DNA of 64,000 bases from NCBI RefSeq assembly GCF_050113635.1, contig NZ_JBNJLT010000006.1:1-64000 (forward strand), given 5' to 3'. A program made the translations under genes and the position numbers. The notes below the pieces were generated by a model. The model ran no database searches. It was not told the origin of the DNA and saw only the letters and a program-made list of their open reading frames with translations. The stretch comes from Marinimicrobium sp050113635. Its GTDB lineage: Bacteria; Pseudomonadota; Gammaproteobacteria; Pseudomonadales; Cellvibrionaceae. Of this stretch, positions 50,900 through 57,557 are shown piece by piece; position 1 is the first letter of the stretch; each line of letters starts with the position of its first letter.

Positions 50900-51058
50900 G
50901 GGAGAGGGTCGGGTAAACCCTTCGACGACTCTTGGACGCCTACAGGGATGTATGTGGTAGAGCGACGCAGGAGCCAAAGCCGAGGCATGGATGCCGACAT
51001 GAAGCCTACAGGGATGTATTCATGGCGGGTCGTCGAAGGGTTTATCCGACCCTCTCCC
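50900..51058. repeat. Long inverted repeat with conserved core, copy 4 (expanded core)
   Basis: Arms 50900-50929 and 51029-51058 pair over 30 bp with a single G-T position. The 99-nt interior is a core of the copy 1 orientation plus about 46 extra nucleotides. GCCTACAGGGATGTAT occurs twice in it (50938-50953 and 51004-51019); each can fold as TACA/TGTA, taking the place of CCCAT/ATGGG in other copies. The right arm ends 40 bp before the yciK start, so the element lies in or next to the yciK leader. Confidence 0.9.
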
Positions 51059-51098
51059 GGACGCCAACAAAGCTCAAAACGCAACACGGATCTCTTGA

Positions 51099-51851
51099 AT
51101 GATGAAATTACCAAGCAACTACCATCCCGCCTCTGACGCCCTCAAAGACAAAATCATCGTGGTGACCGGCGCGGGTGATGGCATTGGTCGCGTCGCCGCC
51201 AAGACGTTCGCCGCCCACGGCGCTACCGTTGTATTGCTCGGGCGCACCACCGCCAAACTCGAACACGTCTACGATGAAATTGAGCGCGAAGGCGGCCCGC
51301 AACCGGCCATTTATCCCATCAACCTCGAAGGCGCGACGGAAAAAGACTACCGGGACCTCTCCGATGTCCTCCTTCAGGAATTCGGCGTCTTGCACGGTTT
51401 GCTGCACAACGCCGGAGATCTCGGAGAACGCACACCGATTGCCAGCTACGCTGCGGACACCTGGATGCGAGTAATGCATATCAACGTCAACGCGCCTTTC
51501 ATGCTGACCCAGGCACTGTTGCCTCTCATGGAAAAAGCCGAGCAAGGCAGTATTGTGTTTACCAGCTCCGGAGTGGCCAATAAGGGACGTGCGTTTTGGG
51601 GCGCTTACGCCGCCTCAAAATCCGCTCAGGATAACCTGATGCAAACACTGGCCGACGAGCTTGAGGGAGCTTCCTCAATGCGGGTAAACAGTATTAACCC
51701 CGGCGCCACCCGCACTTCAATGCGAGCCAGTGCCTATCCGGCGGAAGACCCGAAAACCCTGCCCCGGCCTGAAGACCATATGCCATTGTATGTCTACCTG
51801 ATGAGCGACGATGCGAAAGGAATAACCGGAGAGATTTTTAACGCTCAATAG
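51099..51851 (+). CDS. yciK: YciK-like short-chain dehydrogenase/reductase
   Basis: A 250-residue SDR-family oxidoreductase with the dinucleotide motif VTGAGDGIGRVAAKTF, the structural motif HNAGDLGERTPI, catalytic Ser in FTSSGVANKGR, and YAASKSAQDNLM. It ends in MSDDAKGITGEIFNAQ. This matches the YciK group, whose substrate is unknown. In pseudomonads it directly follows mupP; here two repeat elements lie between them. The ribosome site is weak. It converges with the DUF2802 gene. Confidence 0.9.
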   Translation: MMKLPSNYHPASDALKDKIIVVTGAGDGIGRVAAKTFAAHGATVVLLGRTTAKLEHVYDEIEREGGPQPAIYPINLEGATEKDYRDLSDVLLQEFGVLHGLLHNAGDLGERTPIASYAADTWMRVMHINVNAPFMLTQALLPLMEKAEQGSIVFTSSGVANKGRAFWGAYAASKSAQDNLMQTLADELEGASSMRVNSINPGATRTSMRASAYPAEDPKTLPRPEDHMPLYVYLMSDDAKGITGEIFNAQ

Positions 51852-51872
51852 CAAGGCAAGTCGGGCGACGAC

Positions 51873-52268
51873 TCAAGAGCGGCGGGAAGTCGAGGGGTTG
51901 TACTCCTGCATTGTTTGCAGCAATGAAGCTTCGGCACGGGACAGGCCACAGCGCCGAGCCACTTCCGCCGCATCGTGTCCCATTTGAAACAACTGGCTTG
52001 CCTCAGTGTAAGGTAACTCGCCGTCGCTCGCTGCCGAACCGCCACCCGCCTCACGATTGGCGGTCACGCGCTTCTCCATGGCCAGTAAACGGTTGCCCAT
52101 GCCAATGGCGGCACTGTTAGACACGGCCAGCTCGCTTTCCAGGCGTTTCTGGCTGTGACGCATGCGGTCAAGCTGGCGATGACTTGCGCGGAATGAGAGC
52201 GCAGCCAGCCACAGAGCGAGCAAGCTCACCACCACGCTAAGTCCCACAGCAAGCCACAGCCAGTTCAT
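51873..52268 (-). CDS. DUF2802 membrane protein of the chemotaxis locus
   Basis: A 131-residue protein with one N-terminal membrane helix (about 2-24), a basic/coiled middle and a C-terminal helix-turn-helix-like stretch (ASQLFQMGHDAAEVARRCGLSR). This matches the DUF2802 proteins that follow cheW in pseudomonad flagellar clusters; the function is unknown to me. The stop of cheW overlaps the ATG at 52268 (TGATG), which fixes this start over the longer frame from 52292. It is the last gene of the flagellar/chemotaxis cluster in this window. Confidence 0.8.
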   Translation of the reverse strand: MNWLWLAVGLSVVVSLLALWLAALSFRASHRQLDRMRHSQKRLESELAVSNSAAIGMGNRLLAMEKRVTANREAGGGSAASDGELPYTEASQLFQMGHDAAEVARRCGLSRAEASLLQTMQEYNPSTSRRS

Positions 52269-52771
52269 CAAATCTCGTCGAGCTCCGCCCACTCTTCATT
52301 GGAAAGCAGCTTGTTCAGATCAATCAGGATTAGCAGCTCATCATTTTTATGGCACACACCCTGAATAAACTTGGCACTTTCTTCATTGCCAACATTCGGC
52401 GCCGTTTCAATTTCGGATTGATTGAGGTACACCACCTCCGCCACGCTATCAACCAGAATGCCAATCACATGGTTGTCCGTTTCGATGATGACAATACGGG
52501 TATTGTCAGTCACTTCACCCTCGGCCAGCGCGAAGCGGTGGCGAGTGTCGATCACAGTGACCACATTGCCGCGCAAGTTGATAATGCCCAGCACGTACGC
52601 CGGGGCACCGGGCACGGGTGCGATTTCGGAGTAACGCAACACTTCCTGAACTTGCATCACGTTGATGCCATAGGTCTCCCCGTCCAACCGGAAGGTGACC
52701 CACTGCATGACCTGATCCGTGCCGTCTTTGGAGTTTTTCTGACTGTGTTTGGTCGCCGTTTCAGTGGCCAT
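52268..52771 (-). CDS. cheW: Chemotaxis coupling protein CheW
   Basis: CheW joins chemoreceptors to CheA. The 167-residue protein is one CheW domain (about 17-160): VTFRLDGETYGINVMQVQEV, PGAPAYVLGIINLRGNVVTVID, NHVIGILVDSVAEV and DLNKLLSNEEW. It lies 79 bp after parP on the same strand. It is the only full stand-alone CheW in the window. Confidence 0.95.
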   Translation of the reverse strand: MATETATKHSQKNSKDGTDQVMQWVTFRLDGETYGINVMQVQEVLRYSEIAPVPGAPAYVLGIINLRGNVVTVIDTRHRFALAEGEVTDNTRIVIIETDNHVIGILVDSVAEVVYLNQSEIETAPNVGNEESAKFIQGVCHKNDELLILIDLNKLLSNEEWAELDEI

Positions 52772-52850
52772 TCCTCAGTTCCTCAATCACTCAAATATCT
52801 CGGGTGTCGTAGTTGCTCACTATAGCCGATTCGGGCCTCGGTGAGCCAGT

Positions 52851-53657
52851 TCAAGCACGCTTGCGATCAGCGTCCATCAAAAGTTGCCCCATCCGGGGAA
52901 TATCCAGCAAAGCGCACATATGTTGCTTTACCGTCCCGGCCAGCCAGGGGCGCCGACTTCGCTCGGATCGCCACTTCACATCCTCGGGATCAAGGCTGAT
53001 CGGCTGGTTCACGGCGTCCACCGCCAAACCCCAGGGAACCCCATCGATCGATACCACATATTGGGCGGTTTCCAGGAAGTGTTCATCGTAGCGTTCAGGC
53101 ATGACGAATTTAGCGGTATTAACCGTGCGCACTTTGCCCGTCGACGTGGGCAGCAGGCCCATAAACCAGTCCGCTTGCCCGAAAAGCGGTGTTAACTCGT
53201 CGGTTAACGGCTGAATTTGACCCAGGGCCACCAGGGGCACGGCCAACGTCAGCCCTGACACGTCGAACAGCAACACATCAAAGCGCCGCTGTGCCCAGGC
53301 CGGGCGACCATTGTCGAGCCACTCAACGTCTTTCATGCGGAACACGGGGGCCGACGCCTCCGGTTCGGGCACCTCAATCCCAGGCGCCCCAATCTCAGGC
53401 GCGAACTGCGCAGGAGATTCCTGAGGTTTTTCCGGAGCTGGCCGGGGGTCCACAATGGCCGGTGTTTCAATCACCGTTTTCGTTGCGGGCGCGGCTGCGC
53501 TGTACAGGAGCTTTTGCAAACGCTCCCGCTGCGGATTCGCGTCGGTGGAATCAGGTTCAGCATACGCGACTGCCGCCGGCTCCGGGGTGATCAGCAGCTC
53601 GTCCAGATAGGACTGAAGCCGAGCCTGAGGGTCGGTCTCATTATCAGGGCGGTTCAT
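52851..53657 (-). CDS. parP: ParP-like CheW-domain coupling protein
   Basis: A 268-residue protein with a Pro/Ala/Glu-rich N-terminal half (about 1-125) and a C-terminal CheW-like domain (about 130-268; FDVLLFDVSGLTLAVPLVAL and LLDIPRMGQLL). This layout and its position after a ParA-like gene match ParP, which binds ParC and CheA and holds chemotaxis arrays at the cell pole in Vibrio. The ATG at 53657 overlaps the parC stop (ATGA). The function is from that family parallel. Confidence 0.85.
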   Translation of the reverse strand: MNRPDNETDPQARLQSYLDELLITPEPAAVAYAEPDSTDANPQRERLQKLLYSAAAPATKTVIETPAIVDPRPAPEKPQESPAQFAPEIGAPGIEVPEPEASAPVFRMKDVEWLDNGRPAWAQRRFDVLLFDVSGLTLAVPLVALGQIQPLTDELTPLFGQADWFMGLLPTSTGKVRTVNTAKFVMPERYDEHFLETAQYVVSIDGVPWGLAVDAVNQPISLDPEDVKWRSERSRRPWLAGTVKQHMCALLDIPRMGQLLMDADRKRA

Positions 53658-54463
53658 CCCCGACCTCCCATGGCCGACGCGGTTGCCACAACTGGCTCTT
53701 TGCGGATTAACCACTTATACAACGAGCGGTAAGCGTCGGCACCACGGCTGTCAGGCTCAAAACGGTGCGGCGGAATGCCCGCCTTACTGGCATCTCGAAA
53801 TTTGGTGTCCACGGGAATCATGCCCGGCCATACGTGGTCAGGGTACGTGTTGCGAATGGTCAACAAACTGCTGACCGAAGCCTGGGTGCGGCGATCAAAC
53901 ATGACCGGCACCACATGGTATTCGAGCGGGTTTTGACGGGATTTACTCATCATCTTCAACGTATTAACCATACGCTCCAGGCCTTTGAGCGCCAAGTACT
54001 CCGTTTGCACGGGCATTATCAGCCGGTGCGCCGCCGCCAGTGCATTCACCATCAACACCCCTAGCAGCGGGGGTGTATCGATCAGGACCAGATCATAATC
54101 ATCATATATTTGCGTCAGTGCGCGTGTCAGTACCAGCCCCATTCCCTCTTGCCCCACCGAGTGACGCTCCAGCGTGGCCAGGGCCGTGGCCGACGGCAAC
54201 ACGTGTAACCGCTCGAACTTAGTGGGCTGAATCAGCTCTCGGATACGCCCCGGTGTCAATTGACGGCGCTCCTCAAACAAGGTGAACACACTGCTGCGCG
54301 CCGAGTCCGGGTCATGGCCAAAATAGGTGCTCAGCGAACCGTGAGGGTCCAAATCAATCATTAATACGCGACGACCCTGATCCGCGGCCAGGCCACCCAG
54401 GGCGACAGTCGTGGTGGTTTTACCGACACCACCCTTCTGATTGGCTACACTCCAGGCTCGCAA
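53654..54463 (-). CDS. parC: ParC-like ParA-family ATPase for polar chemotaxis arrays
   Basis: A 269-residue ParA/MinD-type ATPase with the deviant Walker A VANQKGGVGKTTTTVAL (residues 7-23), MIDLDPHGSLSTYFG and LVLIDTPPLLG. In Vibrio and Pseudomonas, ParC of the chemotaxis cluster forms a polar focus and positions CheW-linked arrays; it is unrelated to topoisomerase IV ParC. No parB gene or centromere repeat is present, which argues against plasmid partition. It is coupled to parP by ATGA. Confidence 0.9.
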   Translation of the reverse strand: MRAWSVANQKGGVGKTTTTVALGGLAADQGRRVLMIDLDPHGSLSTYFGHDPDSARSSVFTLFEERRQLTPGRIRELIQPTKFERLHVLPSATALATLERHSVGQEGMGLVLTRALTQIYDDYDLVLIDTPPLLGVLMVNALAAAHRLIMPVQTEYLALKGLERMVNTLKMMSKSRQNPLEYHVVPVMFDRRTQASVSSLLTIRNTYPDHVWPGMIPVDTKFRDASKAGIPPHRFEPDSRGADAYRSLYKWLIRKEPVVATASAMGGRG

Positions 54464-54513
54464 CGGGGTCTTTCCTCACACTGTCATTGAAAAAACCGGG
54501 TGCGGCGTGGCCG

Positions 54514-55647
54514 CTATGGTTCCGGTGCGTTTTGCTGAGGGGCTACACGCCGCTGGCGTGGCAACTCCGGATCACTGCTGAACAGCAACCCGCCGCCCTC
54601 CAATTGTACAGGCTCAATCACTTTTTGCTCGACTTCTCGGCTCTGATCAGCATCCGGGGCTTCTTCGGGTGCATCGGACGTCGATACTCCGTTATCGGCC
54701 TGACTCAGACTTTCTTGAGACACAGAGGCTTGAGGCACAGGGGCTTGAAACACAGGAGCTTGAGCCGCAGCCTCTGAACTCGCCTGTGATGTACCAGGCT
54801 CCTCCTGAGTGTTTCCCGTCGCGTCCAACCAGCCCGTCTCCGACAGAGGTGTCGTCGGTCGGTTCATGGCCTCCCGTGCAATCATCAACGCCACGCGACG
54901 GTTTTTCGCTTGCCCCTCAGGTGTATCGTTATCCGCCACCGGCTGATATTCACCATACCCCACCGCCGACAGCCTCGCAGCCGATACGCCACTGGCCGCC
55001 AACAATTTGACGATAGCACTGGCGCGCGCCGCCGATAATTCCCAGTTGCTGGGGTACTGTACATTCTGTATCGGTCGATTATCCGTATGGCCTTCCACCT
55101 GGACAGGGCTCTGGTATTCACTCAGCAACAACGCCATTTCCTGGAAAATGTCCCTTGCCTGGCCACTGGGCTCTGCACTGGCGGACTCAAAGAGAATGCT
55201 GTCTTTCAACTCGACCTTCAGCCAGTGCTCATTGGCGTAGACCTCCAGCAAATCCTCGCCGATCAGATCGCTGAAACGATCATTGATACGTTGTGCGAGT
55301 TCACCCAGTTCTCCCAAATCCCCCAACTCATCCAGCGCATCCACTGAGGCGCTTTCACCGAGCTGGGGATTTGTTGTATCGCCCCGCTCGTCCCCGCGTA
55401 TATCGATAGCGGACGAGGATGGAGATCGCGAGGGCTGACCCACCTGAAGGGGCCGCACCGAGCGTGTGGGCTCGAAAGCTTCGGTCAAGGTTTCGGACAA
55501 TACTCGATACTTGCTCTCGCTCACTTGAGAAATGGAGTACATCACCACAAAAAACGCAAACAGCAGCGTAATAAAATCTGCATAGGAAACCAGCCAGCGC
55601 TCGTGGTTCACGTTCAGTTCTGAGGGACGGCGGCGCGGCATGGGCAA
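54514..55647 (-). CDS. motD: Flagellar motor protein MotD (MotB-type)
   Basis: MotD anchors a flagellar stator to peptidoglycan. The 377-residue protein has a short cytoplasmic start, a membrane helix with the conserved proton-path Asp (WLVSYADFITLLFAFFVVMY), a plug/linker region, and an OmpA-like domain (about 175-290; VEGHTDNRPI, NWELSAARASAIVKLL, NRRVALMI). A long acidic Gln/Ser/Ala-rich C-terminal tail (about 295-377), absent from typical MotB, includes pentapeptide repeats. It follows motC by 3 bp. Confidence 0.93.
   Translation of the reverse strand: MPMPRRRPSELNVNHERWLVSYADFITLLFAFFVVMYSISQVSESKYRVLSETLTEAFEPTRSVRPLQVGQPSRSPSSSAIDIRGDERGDTTNPQLGESASVDALDELGDLGELGELAQRINDRFSDLIGEDLLEVYANEHWLKVELKDSILFESASAEPSGQARDIFQEMALLLSEYQSPVQVEGHTDNRPIQNVQYPSNWELSAARASAIVKLLAASGVSAARLSAVGYGEYQPVADNDTPEGQAKNRRVALMIAREAMNRPTTPLSETGWLDATGNTQEEPGTSQASSEAAAQAPVFQAPVPQASVSQESLSQADNGVSTSDAPEEAPDADQSREVEQKVIEPVQLEGGGLLFSSDPELPRQRRVAPQQNAPEP
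54714..54773 (-). repeat. 15-bp tandem repeat in the motD tail
   Basis: Four 15-bp units begin CTTGAG or CTTGAA on the plus strand (54714, 54729, 54744, 54759) and encode successive pentapeptides QAPVF, QAPVP, QASVS and QESLS. The units stay in frame and diverge mostly at variable positions, so copy number could change without frameshift. Confidence 0.8.
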
Positions 55648-55650
55648 CCT

Positions 55651-56394
55651 CTATTTGTGCAGGTAGCCGTTGAGTTTCATCTCAATAGAACGAGGGTTTT
55701 CCCCGTCTGCGATGGCGATGATGCCCTCGATCATCAACTCACGATAATGTGAACGCTCATTGATACACATTTTCAGCTTGTTAGCGATGGGCAACAAGAA
55801 AAGATTGGCTAATGCCACGCCATAAATGGTCGCGACGAAAGCGACAGCAATACCGGGGCCAAGCTGTTCTGGATCCGCCAGGTTTCGCATGACATGGATG
55901 AGCCCCATCACCGCGCCGATAATGCCAATCGTGGGTGAATAACCACCCATGCATTCGTAAAACCGTACCGCGTCCTGATCGCGTTGTTCACTGAGAATCA
56001 GCTCATTTTCCATGACGCGACGAATGACCATCGGTTCGCTCCCGTCCACCATCAGCTGCAGGCCCTTGCGTGCAAAAGGGTCGCTTTCATTGTCCGCAAT
56101 TTGTTCCAACCCCAGCAGACCTTGCTTACGGGCGGTAACAGACCAATTGACGATACAGTTAATACCCGTTTGAAAAGCGTTGACTGGCGGGCGGAATATC
56201 CAGGGAAATATTTGCAGCGCCCGCTTCAAGTGCACTTTCGGTGTTTGCAGCATCGCCGCACCCAAAGTGCCACCCACTACAATCAACGCCGCCGGACCGT
56301 TCAACAAGGAGGAGAGCGTACCGCCCTCTATAAAATTACCACCGATCAGTGCCGCGAAACCGACAATAACTCCCAGGATGCTGAGCAGATCCAC
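55651..56394 (-). CDS. motC: Flagellar motor protein MotC (MotA-type)
   Basis: A 247-residue MotA/ExbB-type stator subunit with four membrane helices (about 4-22, 31-50, 145-168, 178-200) and a cytoplasmic loop bearing charged residues for rotor contact (RKGLQLMVDGSEPMVIRRVMENEL at about 108-131). The sequence between the last helices (GIAVAFVATIYGVALANLFLLP) is typical. In Pseudomonas, MotCD is a second stator set alongside MotAB, important for swarming. It lies between cheB (2 bp) and motD. Confidence 0.94.
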   Translation of the reverse strand: MDLLSILGVIVGFAALIGGNFIEGGTLSSLLNGPAALIVVGGTLGAAMLQTPKVHLKRALQIFPWIFRPPVNAFQTGINCIVNWSVTARKQGLLGLEQIADNESDPFARKGLQLMVDGSEPMVIRRVMENELILSEQRDQDAVRFYECMGGYSPTIGIIGAVMGLIHVMRNLADPEQLGPGIAVAFVATIYGVALANLFLLPIANKLKMCINERSHYRELMIEGIIAIADGENPRSIEMKLNGYLHK

Positions 56395-56396
56395 GG

Positions 56397-57467
56397 TCAG
56401 CCAACCTCCCGGGCCAACCGGGGCCCGATATCTTTCAAGCTCAATACTTTATCGGACAAGCCCGCTTTGGCTACCGCCATAGGCATGCCGTAAATCACAC
56501 AACTGGCTTCGTCCTGGGACCAAATGGTGGAGCCTGACTGCTTTAGCATTCGTGCGCCTTCGCGGCCATCCGCGCCCATGCCGGTCAATACCACACCCAG
56601 CACCTTTGCCCCATAATGTTTGGCCGCCGAGCCAAAGGTAATGTCCAGTGAGGGTTTATAGGTGACCCGCTGATCATCCAGAATCCGCACCGAGCCACGG
56701 CCATCGACCATCAGCTGTTTGCCTCCTGGCGCCAACAGCGCAAGCCCGGGTTCCAGGGCGTCGCCGTCCTTTGCTTCCCGGACCCGCACCTGGCATTGTC
56801 GATCCAGTCGTTCCGCAAAAGCGCGAGTAAAATTTTCAGGCATGTGCTGTACCAGCACGATCGGCAACGGGAAACGGGCCGGTAGATTCACCAGCACATC
56901 GGTCAGCGCGACAGGACCACCCGTAGAGGCGCCGATAACCAATAATCGATAATGGCGCTTGCCGACAGCCGGGCGAGAAGCAGGTGCAGGGCTTTCCTGA
57001 GGGTCGGCGATCTCGGGCGCGGGGCGCTGAAGCCTCGTGGCGGCCCGGGTGGCGCTGGCAGAAGCTCGCGACTGCCGCCCCAGCGTCAACAGCCGCTCGT
57101 GCAATTTATCGCGTAGAGCCTGTGCGTTTCTGGAAACTTCGCCAAAGTCCTTAGGCATGAAGTCGGTCGCACCGGCTGACAGTGCATCCAGGGTAATGCG
57201 CGCCCCTTCGTAAGTGAGCGAAGAAAACATCAGAATGGGGATGGGCCGCTCGGCCATGATATGCCGGACAGCGGTTATCCCGTCCATTTCCGGCATTTCG
57301 AAGTCCATTGTGATCAGGTCTGGTTTGAGCGATCTCGCCTGCTCTACCGCTTCACGACCATTGGAGGCAACACCCGCAACAGTAAGCTCCGGGTGTTGCT
57401 CGATCATCTCCTTCAACCGCTGGCGAAAGAAATTGGAATCATCGACCACTAACACCCTTAACGGCAT
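56397..57467 (-). CDS. cheB: Chemotaxis response regulator methylesterase CheB
   Basis: CheB removes methyl groups from chemoreceptors for adaptation. The 356-residue protein has a receiver domain with Asp55 (LITMDFEMPEMDG), a linker rich in Ala/Pro/Arg, and a methylesterase domain with the catalytic Ser in IGASTGGPVAL, His in LVQHMPENF and Asp in GMGADGREGA. It sits between cheA and motC. No cheR is present nearby, as in the pseudomonad arrangement, where cheR is elsewhere. Confidence 0.95.
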   Translation of the reverse strand: MPLRVLVVDDSNFFRQRLKEMIEQHPELTVAGVASNGREAVEQARSLKPDLITMDFEMPEMDGITAVRHIMAERPIPILMFSSLTYEGARITLDALSAGATDFMPKDFGEVSRNAQALRDKLHERLLTLGRQSRASASATRAATRLQRPAPEIADPQESPAPASRPAVGKRHYRLLVIGASTGGPVALTDVLVNLPARFPLPIVLVQHMPENFTRAFAERLDRQCQVRVREAKDGDALEPGLALLAPGGKQLMVDGRGSVRILDDQRVTYKPSLDITFGSAAKHYGAKVLGVVLTGMGADGREGARMLKQSGSTIWSQDEASCVIYGMPMAVAKAGLSDKVLSLKDIGPRLAREVG

Positions 57468-57557
57468 GCTGCTGAACTCCTAAGAAAAACCAATCCAAGT
57501 GCGCTAATCAGCACCTGTCTCATCTCCGACTCGCCTGCCACATCGTATTGACCGCAG

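Noticed and set aside
50701..51058. Tandem intrinsic terminators after mupP
   Set aside because: The stems are long, but there is no T-run on either strand and the loops are large with conserved sequence, so they are described as repeats.
53654..54463. Plasmid or chromosome partition ATPase
   Set aside because: There is no parB or parS nearby; position between motD and the CheW-like gene identifies it as chemotaxis ParC.
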